32,633 nt of DNA from Streptomyces oryzae (lineage in GTDB: Bacteria; Actinomycetota; Actinomycetes; Streptomycetales; Streptomycetaceae), in assembly GCF_017676365.1 (NCBI RefSeq), contig NZ_JADKMA010000070.1, positions 1 to 32,633 of the forward strand, in the 5' to 3' direction. A program made the translations under genes and the position numbers. Below, in pieces: positions 7,085 through 15,445 of the stretch. Numbering within the stretch: the stretch's first letter is position 1; every line of letters starts with the position of its first letter. The notes under the pieces were generated by a model. It worked only from the letters and a program-made list of their open reading frames with translations. It ran no database searches and had not been told where the DNA came from.

Positions 7085-10000
7085 GGCGCAGGCGGTAACC
7101 GTAGCGGTAGGTGTGGTCCGCGTGAAGGAGGTACTTCTCCAGCGGCGGTGCGCCCCAGGAGTCGTTGCCGCCGACGCCCATCTGCCGGTGGTTGACGCCG
7201 AGCACGGTCTCCTTCCTGGGCTTGAGCTCGTAGGGGTGTGCCGGTCCGTCCAGGTCCTCCGGCGCGTAGCGGAGGGCGCTCAGCTCGAGATGGTCGCCGT
7301 CCTCGGTGGTCACCCGCAGCCCCGCACCGTGCTTGCCGGTCAGCTCGCCCCAGCGCACGCCGGTGACGTTGCCGCACTGCTGCGGCCGTACGTACGGCGT
7401 GAACTGCTGCTCCACGGTGGAGCGGTAGCGGCCGACGCGGGCGCCGGTCGCGCGGTCCTGGTAGTTCTCGTGCGGGCCGCGGCCGTACCAGCCGAAGGCG
7501 GACAGCCCCTCGGGGAGGGTGAGCAGCGCGCCGACCACCGGGAGATCGGGCAGGCCCTTGCCGGGTTCCAGGGTGTGGGCCACCCGTATCTCGGCGTCGC
7601 CGCGCACGGTGAAGACGGTGGTGTACGCGCAGGTCGCCGGGGAGGTCGGCAGGGTGCTGCGGACCTCAATGGTGACGACGGAGCGGCTCTTGCGGGCGAC
7701 CTTCACCTCGTCGGTGGTGCGCTTGGCGCCCGCCTCCTTCCATGTCCTGGCGGTCTCGTGGAAGTTCCGGCCACGGTCGTTGTCGGTGGGGGCGCGCCAG
7801 AAGTTGGGCACCGGGCCTTCGGCGAGCAGGGTGACGCCCTTGTGCCGGAAGCCGGCGAGGGTGCCGCGTGCCTTGTCGAGGGTGACGGTGAAGTCCCGGC
7901 CCGTGACGGTGACCTTCTCGCCAGTCTCCTCGTACTCGACGGGCGGCAGCTTCCCGTCCCCCGGCTCCTCGGGAGCCGGTTTCTGCCAGGCGGTGAGCTG
8001 GAACTGACCCCCGGCCACCTCGTGCCCCGCCTCCGCCCAGGAGGTGCCCTGCCGCAGCACGAGGGAGAGGTTGAGCCAGTACTCGGCGCCGGGTTCCGGC
8101 TCGGCCGGGCGGTCGAGGGGCAGCCGTACGGTGCCGGTGCCGCCGGGTCCGGTACGGGGCGGGCGCAGGGTGCCGTGCTGGACGCGCTCCCCGTCGCGGG
8201 TGACCTCCCAGCGCAGTTCGTAGGCGTCCAGGCCGCTGAAGAGCTGCTTGTTGACGAGTCCGATCTCGCCCTCGGCGGCCTTGCCGCCCGAGAACGCGAT
8301 CCGCTGGTAGACGCGTTTGACCTCGCTCATGGCGGGGTTGACCTCGCGGTCGCCGCGGACGACGCCGTTGCAGCAGAAGTTGCCGTCCGTCGGATAGCCC
8401 TCCACCCAGTCGCCGCCGTACGACAGGTAGCTGCGGGAGGGGTCGCCGGGGACCGGCTTTCTGATCGTCTGGTCCACCCAGTCCCAGATGAAGCCGCCGT
8501 GCAGGTTGGAGTACTTCTCGAAGAGGTCCCAGTACTCCTGGAGGTTGCCGGTGCTGTTGCCCATGGAGTGCGCGTACTCGCACAGCATGAACGGCTTTTC
8601 GCCGCCCGACTCACCGTACTTCTCGACCTCGTCGGGCTTGGCGTACATCCGGGACTCCACGTCGGCCACGGAGCTCATGCCCTCGTAGTGCACGGGACGG
8701 CTCGGGTCGCGCTGGTGGAACCAGTCGGCCATCTTGCGGAAGTTGTCGCCGCTGCCCGCCTCGTTGCCGAGCGACCACAGCACCACGCAGGGGTGGTTCT
8801 TGTCGCGCTCCAGCATGCTGCGCGCCCGGTCCAGACAGGCCGCCGTCCATTCGGCGAGCGATCCGGGGAGGGTGTCGCGCACCTCGTGGGTCTCCAGATT
8901 GGTCTCGCCGACGACGTACAGGCCGTACTCGTCGCACAGCTCCAGCCAGCGGGGCGAGTTGGGGTAGTGCGAGGTGCGGACGGCGTTGATGTTGTGCTGC
9001 TTCATCAGCTTGATGTCGCGCAGCATCGTCTCCTCGGGCACGGCCTGTCCGTGCACGGGGTCGGTCTCGTGCCGGTTGGTGCCGGCGAAGAGCAGCGGCT
9101 TGCCGTTGATCTCCAGCTTTCCGGGGCCGAAGGTGAGCTTGCGGAAGCCGAACCGCACCCGGTGGACCTCGCTGCGGCCGCCGCCGGGGTCCCGCACTGT
9201 CAGCACCAGCGTGTAGAGGCTGGGGCTCTCCGCCGACCACAGCTTCGGCCGGTGCACGGTGCCGGTCAGCTCCAGGTCGGCGATGCCGCCGGCCGGCGGC
9301 TCGGCGCTGCCGGTGAGCGGGCCGGTCTCGACCTGGCGCCCGTCCGCGTCGTAGAGCGTGCCGGAGACGGTGTACTTCCCCGCTGTCCCGCCGGTGGTGT
9401 CGCGTATCCGGGTACGCACGGTGAGGCCGGCTTCGGTGAGGGCGCCGTCGAGCTCGGTGCGGACCTCGGCGTCGTGGAGATGGACGCGGGGCACCGAGTA
9501 CAGATACACGTCGCGGAAGATCCCGGACAGGTCGATCATGTCCTGGTCCTCCAGCCAACTGCCGTCGGACCAGCGGTGGACCTGTACGGCGAGCGTGTTC
9601 TCGCCGTCCTTCAGGTGCTCGCCGATGTCGAACTCGGCCGGCGTGTAGCTGTCCTCGCTGTAGCCGACCCGCTCGCCGTTCACCCACACGAAGAAGGCCG
9701 ACTTCACCCCCTGGAACGAGATCAGGGTGCGCCTGCCGCGCCAGCCGCCGGGCACGGTGAAGGTGCGGCGGTAGGAGCCGACAGGGTTGAACTTCCTGGG
9801 GACGTGCGGCGGTTCGGGCTTCTCGTAACCGGTCCAGGGGTACTTGATGTTCAGGTAGATGGGCTCCCGGTAGCCCTGGATCTCCCAGTTGGACGGCACG
9901 GGCAGCAGGTCCCAGTCGCAGTCGTCGAAATCGGTGCGGTGGAACCCGTCCGGGCGCTTGTCGGGGTTCTCCGACCAGCGGAAGCGCCACCTCCCGTTCA

Positions 10001-10265
10001 GCGAGCGGTAGTACGGGCTGGATTCGTGGCCGCCGCGCAGTGCGGCTTTCGGGTCGCGGTAGGGGATCAGGGCCGCGCGTGCCGGTTCGCGGTTGACCTC
10101 GAAGACGGTGGGATCGGCATCCCACTCCCGGCCGTCCGGGGCCGTGGCGCCCTGTCTGCGTTCGGCGGCGAAGGCCGCCTTCTGCTCGCGGAAGGCGGCC
10201 CAGCCCGCCAGAACGCCGCCTGTCGTCGCCAGAAAACTCCGTCGTGCCCATGGCATCGCATTCAT
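7074..10265 (-). CDS. lacZ: Beta-galactosidase, glycoside hydrolase family 2, Tat-exported
   Basis: A full-length GH2 beta-galactosidase of about 1063 aa (E. coli LacZ is 1023 aa). It should hydrolyse terminal beta-D-galactosides such as lactose. Domains in order: jelly-roll sugar-binding (IQGYREPIYLNIKYPW), immunoglobulin-like GH2 domain, TIM barrel, second Ig-like domain and the C-terminal beta-sandwich. The acid/base is Glu502 in LWSLGNEAG and the nucleophile is Glu563 in MLCEYAHSMGN. The N-terminus MNAMPWARRSFLATTGGVLAG carries a twin-arginine motif, hydrophobic core and an AFA-A-like cleavage region, so the folded enzyme is probably secreted. The start is 10265 or the internal ATG at 10256, which has better spacing from GGAG. 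The fully open frame on the opposite strand is a composition artefact. An imperfect LacI-type operator lies upstream. Confidence 0.93.
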   Translation of the reverse strand: MNAMPWARRSFLATTGGVLAGWAAFREQKAAFAAERRQGATAPDGREWDADPTVFEVNREPARAALIPYRDPKAALRGGHESSPYYRSLNGRWRFRWSENPDKRPDGFHRTDFDDCDWDLLPVPSNWEIQGYREPIYLNIKYPWTGYEKPEPPHVPRKFNPVGSYRRTFTVPGGWRGRRTLISFQGVKSAFFVWVNGERVGYSEDSYTPAEFDIGEHLKDGENTLAVQVHRWSDGSWLEDQDMIDLSGIFRDVYLYSVPRVHLHDAEVRTELDGALTEAGLTVRTRIRDTTGGTAGKYTVSGTLYDADGRQVETGPLTGSAEPPAGGIADLELTGTVHRPKLWSAESPSLYTLVLTVRDPGGGRSEVHRVRFGFRKLTFGPGKLEINGKPLLFAGTNRHETDPVHGQAVPEETMLRDIKLMKQHNINAVRTSHYPNSPRWLELCDEYGLYVVGETNLETHEVRDTLPGSLAEWTAACLDRARSMLERDKNHPCVVLWSLGNEAGSGDNFRKMADWFHQRDPSRPVHYEGMSSVADVESRMYAKPDEVEKYGESGGEKPFMLCEYAHSMGNSTGNLQEYWDLFEKYSNLHGGFIWDWVDQTIRKPVPGDPSRSYLSYGGDWVEGYPTDGNFCCNGVVRGDREVNPAMSEVKRVYQRIAFSGGKAAEGEIGLVNKQLFSGLDAYELRWEVTRDGERVQHGTLRPPRTGPGGTGTVRLPLDRPAEPEPGAEYWLNLSLVLRQGTSWAEAGHEVAGGQFQLTAWQKPAPEEPGDGKLPPVEYEETGEKVTVTGRDFTVTLDKARGTLAGFRHKGVTLLAEGPVPNFWRAPTDNDRGRNFHETARTWKEAGAKRTTDEVKVARKSRSVVTIEVRSTLPTSPATCAYTTVFTVRGDAEIRVAHTLEPGKGLPDLPVVGALLTLPEGLSAFGWYGRGPHENYQDRATGARVGRYRSTVEQQFTPYVRPQQCGNVTGVRWGELTGKHGAGLRVTTEDGDHLELSALRYAPEDLDGPAHPYELKPRKETVLGVNHRQMGVGGNDSWGAPPLEKYLLHADHTYRYGYRLRPAR

Positions 10266-10295
10266 GACTCCACAAGACACCACAGATTCAAATGG

Positions 10296-10312
10296 GCATC
10301 AACGCTTTCGCA
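10296..10312 (-). promoter_or_regulatory. Possible LacI-family operator upstream of beta-galactosidase
   Basis: The minus strand reads TGCGAAAGCGTTGATGC, about 31 nt upstream of the beta-galactosidase start. The AAAGCGTT core resembles LacI/CcpA-type sites (AAnCGnT) that control sugar genes in actinomycetes, but the outer arms match poorly. This is weak evidence. The rest of 10266-10418 shows no gene. Confidence 0.25.
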
Positions 10313-10418
10313 CAGCTTCTTTCATCCTCATAGTCGCTGCCGCCCCCCTTCCAACGCCCGTACCAACGCCGCCTCCAGAAGGGCGACTTCGGCCCTTTCG
10401 GCAGCCTCAGCTGGAGCC

Positions 10419-12209
10419 TCACTCGCCATGGCCGTGCTCTTCGCCCTGCGGACGCGCATGCCGCGCCACGGCCGCCGGGTGGCGGCGGGACGACTCCCCC
10501 GCCGCCGTGGTCTCGTCCGAGTGGCGGTCGGCCTCCTCCGCCAGGGTGCGGCGCCGCCGGAACGCGGCCATCAGCCCGGGATCGTGTGCCTCTCCGGTGG
10601 GGCGGCCGTCGGCCCGCCGCGGCCGTCCCGGCTCGCGCAGCTGCGGGGCGATGTGCTTCTGACGGCTCCGCACCGGCAGCGGCGGGCGCTCCCCCTCGGC
10701 CTCGCCTTCCGCACGGGCACCGGGCGTCCCCAACGGCAACGGGGTGGCGGGCCCGCTCGCCTTCCCCCGCGCCCGGGCCCGCGGTCGCGGATCGGGGCCG
10801 GACTCCTGGCCGGCGCCGGAGTCCCGGCCCGGCTCCGCATCCGCCTTCGCCCCCACGGCCGCGGGAGCGACTTCCGCGTCGGGGCGCGGCGCGGTTTCCG
10901 GCGGCAGGGAGGCATCCTGTCCGCGGGGGCTGCCCAGCAGGCGCCAGGGCAGCACGGCGACGGCCTGCACTCCGCCGTAGATGTTGCTCTGGAGCTGGAC
11001 GACGATGCCGTGACGGCGGGCGAGTGCCGAGATGACGTAGAGGCCGATGCGCCCGTCCCGCACCAGCTCGGGGACGTTGATCCGGTCCGGTTCGGCCAGC
11101 ACCGCGTTGAGCCGGTTCTGTACGCCCGGGTCCATGCCGCGCCCCCGGTCCTCGATCTCGACCGCGAGTCCGGCGGTGACCCGCTGGGTGCGCACCAGCA
11201 CTTGGGTGTCCGGCGCGGAGAACACCGTGGCGTTCTCGACCAGTTCGGCCAGCAGATGGATGACATCGGCGACGGCGTGCCCACGCACCGTGCCCTCGAC
11301 CGGGGGCACCAGCTGGACCCGGGTGTACTGCTCGACCTCCGCGACGGCGGAGCGCAGCACCTCGGAGAGGGAGACGGGGCGCGCCCACTGCCGCTGTGCG
11401 ACGGCACCGCCCAGTACGGCCAGGTTCTCCGCGTGGCGGCGGGTACGGGTGGCGAGGTGGTCGACGTTGAAGACGCCCTTGAGCAGTTCCGGGTCCTCCA
11501 CCTCGTTCTCCAGCTCGTCGATCAGCTCGATCTCCCGGTGCACCAGCGACTGGAGCCTGCGGGCGAGGCTGAGGAAGACCTGGGCCCGCTCCTCGCCGCC
11601 GCCGCGCGCCTGGGCGGTCAGGCCGATCGCCTCCACGACGGCGGTCTCCGCGGCGCACTGGGCGAGCGCCGCCTGGTGGCCGAGCAGGTCGAGGGCGTCG
11701 CCGTCCGGCTCGGTCTCGGGGGCCCGAGTGCGGGTCACCGGGCGCTCGCCGTGCCGCAGCGCCCACAGCATCGACCGCAGCTCGGCCTGGCCCCGCACCA
11801 GGCTTCGCCGCAGCGCCGCGCAGCGTGCCGCCGTACCGCGGGCCTCGGCCGCGGCGAGCATGCCCGCGGTGCCGAGCACCCCGCACACCACCAGTGCGCC
11901 GACGACCAGTACGGCCGAGAGCCCGGCGCCGACCGGGCGGGTGCCGTCGCGGTCCGCGAGCAGACACCCGGCGACGACGGCGCCGGTGACCGCGACCAGT
12001 CCGCAGGGCAGTACGGCGAGGCGTACCAGGCGGCGGCGTACGGCGGCGTCGCCCACGTGCTCGCGTGCCCGGGCCTGCGCCCTGGTGCGGCCGTGGCGGC
12101 GCCGTGCAGGGACGTTCCGTTCGGGAGAGCCGGACGGTGGCACGGCGGGGGAAGAAGAATTGGATGATCCTCTTCCGTTTTTCGCCGCGGAGCTCGGGGG
12201 TTCGGCCAT
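10419..12209 (-). CDS. Membrane-anchored CvnA-like sensor ATPase/histidine kinase
   Basis: A 596-aa protein. After a Ser/Pro/Arg-rich cytosolic N-terminus come two hydrophobic segments (about residues 63-85 and 93-118). Next is a helical region of about 200 residues (LARRLQSLVHREIELIDELE), then a GHKL ATPase domain with N-box HLLAELVENATVFS, G1-like EDRGRGM and G2-like GRIGLYVISALARRHG. The C-terminal 120 residues are a disordered Pro/Arg/Glu-rich tail. This is the layout of the nitrate/nitrite-sensor-like kinases found as CvnA in Streptomyces conservons. No CvnB, CvnC or CvnD gene and no response regulator is present nearby, so it is an orphan. I chose the ATG with AGGA 5 nt upstream; the frame stays open upstream. 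Whether it phosphorylates anything is unknown. Confidence 0.85.
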   Translation of the reverse strand: MAEPPSSAAKNGRGSSNSSSPAVPPSGSPERNVPARRRHGRTRAQARAREHVGDAAVRRRLVRLAVLPCGLVAVTGAVVAGCLLADRDGTRPVGAGLSAVLVVGALVVCGVLGTAGMLAAAEARGTAARCAALRRSLVRGQAELRSMLWALRHGERPVTRTRAPETEPDGDALDLLGHQAALAQCAAETAVVEAIGLTAQARGGGEERAQVFLSLARRLQSLVHREIELIDELENEVEDPELLKGVFNVDHLATRTRRHAENLAVLGGAVAQRQWARPVSLSEVLRSAVAEVEQYTRVQLVPPVEGTVRGHAVADVIHLLAELVENATVFSAPDTQVLVRTQRVTAGLAVEIEDRGRGMDPGVQNRLNAVLAEPDRINVPELVRDGRIGLYVISALARRHGIVVQLQSNIYGGVQAVAVLPWRLLGSPRGQDASLPPETAPRPDAEVAPAAVGAKADAEPGRDSGAGQESGPDPRPRARARGKASGPATPLPLGTPGARAEGEAEGERPPLPVRSRQKHIAPQLREPGRPRRADGRPTGEAHDPGLMAAFRRRRTLAEEADRHSDETTAAGESSRRHPAAVARHARPQGEEHGHGE

Positions 12210-12447
12210 GGGTTCCTCGAAAGAGTTGAGGCAGGTGAGCGGTGGAAGACGCAGCGCTGCAGGGACAGCTGGGGCCGTCGACGCCGAGGTCACGCTAGCC
12301 CGCTGCCCGGCCCCGCCTTGCCCCGTACGAAGCATTCGCCAGGGTTCGCCAGCTCCTAAAGAGTGAACCAGCCCGGCTCCCGCTTGACAGGCCGCGCCCG
12401 CTCAACTCCGCGCGGGGCGTGCTGTGTTCGCACCAGCTCAACCGCGT
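12210..12447. other. Intergenic region between alkB and the kinase
   Basis: This 238-nt stretch has no convincing gene. It should hold the alkB terminator (a weak CCGCGC/GCGCGG stem near 12391-12414) and the kinase promoter. No clear -10/-35 pair could be fixed. Confidence 0.3.
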
Positions 12448-13188
12448 TCAGTACGCCCTGACGGTGACGTTCACCCGCCCCCGCAGGCCCAGTGCGGGCG
12501 GCGCCGAGCCGGGCTCGGTCCGGGGCACGCCGTGGTACGCCAGCCGTGCGGGCCCGCCGAAGACGAAGACGTCGCCGCTGCGCAGTTCCACATCCCGCCA
12601 CGGCCTGCCCCGCCCCTCGGTGTTCCCGAAGCGGAAGACACAGCTGTCCCCGAGACTGAAGGAGACGACGGGCGCGGCCGAGCGCTCGTCACTGTCCCGG
12701 TGCATGCCCATGCGCGCCCCGTCGCCGTAGAAGTTGACCAGCGCGATGTCGTACGGAACGGCGCAGGGCCCGGCGCCGGCGACCGGCTCCCTCAGCACCG
12801 CGTTCGCCGCGTCCACCGCGGCCCGCGCCCACTCCCCCAGCCAGTCCGGAAACGGCCTCACCGGCTCCCCGCCACCGTCGGCCACGGTCGGCCCGTACGC
12901 GTACGGATACTGGTGCCGCGCGCAGGAAGGCGGAGGCTGCCGCACGGCCTGACCGCAGTCCGGGCAGCTGGGCACCGGGCCCCAGTGCCATCCGAGAGAC
13001 AGCTGCCTGACCGACATCTCCTTGCCGCCGGGCAGCCGTACAGTGCGCAGCCCGGCCGGCGGCTTCGCCCACTCCCGGCACGCCGCGAGCAGCTTGTGCT
13101 GCTCCTCCCAGGACAGCCTGTCCGGCAGGTGGGCAGCGCCGACGGCGACCTCCTCCGGCTCCCGCGGGAACAGCTCACCTACACCCAT
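12448..13188 (-). CDS. alkB: AlkB-type 2-oxoglutarate/Fe(II)-dependent dioxygenase with Cys/His insert
   Basis: A 246-aa dioxygenase of the AlkB family, which oxidatively demethylates alkylated bases (1-methyladenine, 3-methylcytosine) in DNA or RNA. Iron ligands are His163 and Asp165 (NFYGDGARMGMHRDSDER) and His219 (AYHGVPR). The 2-oxoglutarate/substrate arginines are Arg238 and Arg244 (LRGRVNVTVR), with the same spacing as R204/R210 in E. coli AlkB. Unusually, a C-x2-C-x10-C-x2-H cluster (Cys75, Cys78, Cys89, His92) sits before the catalytic core and could bind zinc. The start was chosen at MGVGELFPREPEE; its Shine-Dalgarno is weak, so the N-terminus is uncertain. It lies upstream of the CvnA-like kinase on the same strand with a 238-nt gap, so the two are probably separate units. 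Confidence 0.9.
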   Translation of the reverse strand: MGVGELFPREPEEVAVGAAHLPDRLSWEEQHKLLAACREWAKPPAGLRTVRLPGGKEMSVRQLSLGWHWGPVPSCPDCGQAVRQPPPSCARHQYPYAYGPTVADGGGEPVRPFPDWLGEWARAAVDAANAVLREPVAGAGPCAVPYDIALVNFYGDGARMGMHRDSDERSAAPVVSFSLGDSCVFRFGNTEGRGRPWRDVELRSGDVFVFGGPARLAYHGVPRTEPGSAPPALGLRGRVNVTVRAY

Positions 13189-13227
13189 TCGTCGATTCTG
13201 CCGCAGCGGATCCGAGGGCGGGCAATG

Positions 13228-13263
13228 CGAGAGGGGCCGGCCCGACCGGACCGGCCCCTCTCG
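13228..13263 (-). terminator. Strong terminator downstream of the BCCT transporter
   Basis: A perfect 13-bp stem: CGAGAGGGGCCGG (13228-13240) pairs with CCGGCCCCTCTCG (13251-13263), with a 10-nt loop. It begins 67 nt after the BCCT stop on the minus strand and before alkB. No U-tract follows, which is common in this genus. It separates the transporter from alkB. Confidence 0.85.
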
Positions 13264-13330
13264 ATGTGCACGGGTGCCATCCGCTGCGTGGAACGTCACC
13301 CCACCTCAGCCGAAGCCGCGGGACATGGAC

Positions 13331-14965
13331 TCAGCCGACCGGCTCCTTCTCCGCCTCGGCGGCCTGCTCGGGCGGTTCGGCCGGGGTGGCACTCCGTGCC
13401 GCCAGCTGCTTGGCAAGCGGGTCGCGGCCCAGCTCCGGGAAGTCCTCCCTCAATGCCCGCAGCAGCGAGAACATCATCACGAAGGCGATCACGAAGAACG
13501 GCAGTCCGATGACCGTGATCACCTGCTGCAGGGCGTCCAGCCCGCTCTTGCCGGTGGCCGCCAGCAGGGTGCCGCCGACCACGCCCTGGGTGACGGCCCA
13601 GAAGACACGCTGCCGGGTCGGGGTGGGCAGCTTCTCGTCCACCCGCTCACAGAGCATGTCGACCACCATGGAGGCGGAGTCGGCCGAGGTGGTGAAGAAG
13701 ATGACCACGATCAGCACCGACAGCGCCGAGATGAGGGTGGCCGCCGGGTAGTTCTGCAGGAAGGTGAAGAGCGCGCCGGGGACGTCGCCCTCCTTCACGA
13801 CGGCCTTGACCAGCCCACCCGAGCCGTTCATCTCGATGTCGAACGAGCCCATGCCGAAGATGCTGAACCAGATCACCGTGAAGGCGGAGGGCAGCGCCAG
13901 CACGCCCATCACGAACTCGCGGATCGTACGCCCCTTGGAGATACGGGCGACGAAGATACCGACGAACGGCGACCAGGTGATGGTCCAGGCCCAGTAGAAG
14001 ACCGTCCAGTTGCCCTGCCAGCCGGTGTTGGCGAAGGTGTCGTTCCAGAACGACAGCGGCACCACGGAGCTCACATAGGTCCCGGTCGTCTCGACGATGC
14101 CCTTGGCCATGAAGAGCGTGGGCCCGGCGACCAGAACGAAGATCAGCAGGCCGACGGCCATCAGGATGTTGATGTTGGACAGGATCTTGATGCCCTTGTC
14201 CAGGCCGCTCATCACCGAGGCGGTGGCGATCGCCGTGACGACAGCGATCAGCAGCACCTGGACGAGCTTGTTCTGCGGGAGGCCGAAGAGCTCGTGCAGA
14301 CCGCTGTTGATCTGCAAGGTGCCCAGCCCGATGGAGACCGAGACACCGAAGAGGGTGCCCACCACGGCCGTGACATCGACGATCTTGCCGATCGGGCCGT
14401 TGATCCGGTCACCCAGCAGCGGGTGCAGGATCGAGCTCACCCGGAAGGGCAGCCCGCGCTGGTAGACGAAGTAGGCGAAGGCCAGCGCGGGGAGGCAGAA
14501 GATGGCCCAGGTGTGCAGCCCGAAGTGGTAGAGCGCGAAGGCCATCGCCCGCTCGGCAGCGTGCGCCGACTCCGGCTTGACGCCCTGCTCGGGCGGGTCC
14601 GCATAGTGGCTGATCGGCTCGGCGACCCCCCAGAACATCAGGATGGTGCCGATCCCGGCCGCGAAGAGCATCGCGAACCACGCGCCGTTGCTGTACTCGG
14701 GGCGCGTGTCCTGCCCTCCCAGCCGGACGTGCCCGTAGCGGCTGAGCGCGATCCAGATCAGGAAGAGCACGAACGTGGTGACGCCGAGGATGTAGAACCA
14801 GCCCAGGTTCGTGAGGATCCAGTCGGACGCCTTGGTGAAGACGCTGTCGACCGTGTCGGTCAGCGAGATCGTGGTGACGACGAAGAGGATCGTCAGCGCG
14901 GCGGAAGCGAAGAAGATGACCGAGTCGGTACGGAGACCCAGCCTGCGTTGTAGCTGATCCAGCAT
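13331..14965 (-). CDS. BCCT family betaine/carnitine/choline-type transporter
   Basis: A 544-aa secondary transporter of the BCCT family with about 12 membrane helices (LeuT fold). It imports quaternary-ammonium osmolytes such as glycine betaine or choline. Landmarks are the glycine-rich helix 3 stretch GIGTILMFWGVAEP (residues 104-117) and the family signature YWAWTITWSPFVGIFVARISKGRT. The BetP aromatic-box motif W-A-W-W-I-S-W reads W325-A-W327-T328-I-T-W331 here, so the position equivalent to BetP Trp374 is Thr328. The charged C-terminal tail (ending AAEAEKEPVG) is short compared with osmosensing BetP. The start is the ATG with GGGA 7 nt upstream. It is a monocistronic unit, with a strong terminator downstream and a 576-nt divergent region upstream. 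Substrate and coupling ion are not established. Confidence 0.93.
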   Translation of the reverse strand: MLDQLQRRLGLRTDSVIFFASAALTILFVVTTISLTDTVDSVFTKASDWILTNLGWFYILGVTTFVLFLIWIALSRYGHVRLGGQDTRPEYSNGAWFAMLFAAGIGTILMFWGVAEPISHYADPPEQGVKPESAHAAERAMAFALYHFGLHTWAIFCLPALAFAYFVYQRGLPFRVSSILHPLLGDRINGPIGKIVDVTAVVGTLFGVSVSIGLGTLQINSGLHELFGLPQNKLVQVLLIAVVTAIATASVMSGLDKGIKILSNINILMAVGLLIFVLVAGPTLFMAKGIVETTGTYVSSVVPLSFWNDTFANTGWQGNWTVFYWAWTITWSPFVGIFVARISKGRTIREFVMGVLALPSAFTVIWFSIFGMGSFDIEMNGSGGLVKAVVKEGDVPGALFTFLQNYPAATLISALSVLIVVIFFTTSADSASMVVDMLCERVDEKLPTPTRQRVFWAVTQGVVGGTLLAATGKSGLDALQQVITVIGLPFFVIAFVMMFSLLRALREDFPELGRDPLAKQLAARSATPAEPPEQAAEAEKEPVG

Positions 14966-15383
14966 TGAGTAGTCCCAAGAGGTGGGGAGTTCACTGAAGC
15001 GGTTCCGGAATCAGCGGGCATCATGAATGTGCGTTCGCCAATGATCGTCCCGGCCGCGTTGAGCGTTGATGGTGGCACTTTCGGCCAACCCGCCGCACGT
15101 CGCGGCTTCTTCTGTTGCACATTCGTGATCCGGAAGGTAACTGCCCTGTAAAAGGCCGCTGTTGACGGCTCCAGGAGATGGCGTGGACAGCCGTTGACCG
15201 CCCGCTCAAAAACACCGATTCCGCGCTCAACCAGCCACTGTCAGGACCGCTCCCGGCGTCAGCGACGAGAAGCCCCGCAAACAGGCGCAAAGGGGCGACA
15301 CGACACAGCGCCGCCCCGGCCCCCGCTCGGAGGGCCGGTCCGCGCGAGGCCGTTCCCCGCCCGGAGTGAGGCGCGGCGGCACA

Positions 15384-15416
15384 GCCGGGACGGCACTTCC
15401 ACGGTGCCGTCCCGGC
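15384..15416 (+). terminator. Strong hairpin of unknown role upstream of the phosphatase gene
   Basis: GCCGGGACGGCAC (15384-15396) pairs perfectly over 13 bp with GTGCCGTCCCGGC (15404-15416), with a 7-nt loop. It lies between divergent genes, so it terminates neither annotated neighbour. It could end an unseen small transcript, or be a leader structure of the phosphatase mRNA. Confidence 0.4.
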
Positions 15417-15419
15417 CGC

Positions 15420-15445
15420 GCCCCGTGGCGCCCCGTGGCGCCCCG
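15420..15445. repeat. 10-nt tandem repeat, about 2.6 copies
   Basis: The unit GCCCCGTGGC occurs twice in tandem and is followed by a partial GCCCCG, directly downstream of the 15384-15416 hairpin. It is a short, perfect repeat with no known function, possibly a replication-slippage product. Confidence 0.6.

Noticed and set aside
6972..12167. An open frame of more than 1,700 codons on the plus strand opposite beta-galactosidase and the kinase
   Set aside because: It is a high-GC antisense artefact: the product is low-complexity (Val/Gly/Ala/Arg-rich) with no domain, while the minus-strand genes carry full catalytic motifs.
13022..14953. A plus-strand frame of about 640 codons opposite the BCCT transporter
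   Set aside because: The product is a charged, repetitive Asp/Glu/Arg/His mix typical of antisense to a membrane protein.
15021..15290. An 89-codon minus-strand ORF in the BCCT upstream region
   Set aside because: It starts with TTG, and its third positions are not GC-biased as in neighbouring genes.
15178..15369. A 63-codon plus-strand ORF with AGGAG right at its ATG
   Set aside because: The Shine-Dalgarno has no spacing to the start and the peptide has no recognisable features. Kept only as a question for the hairpin at 15384-15416.
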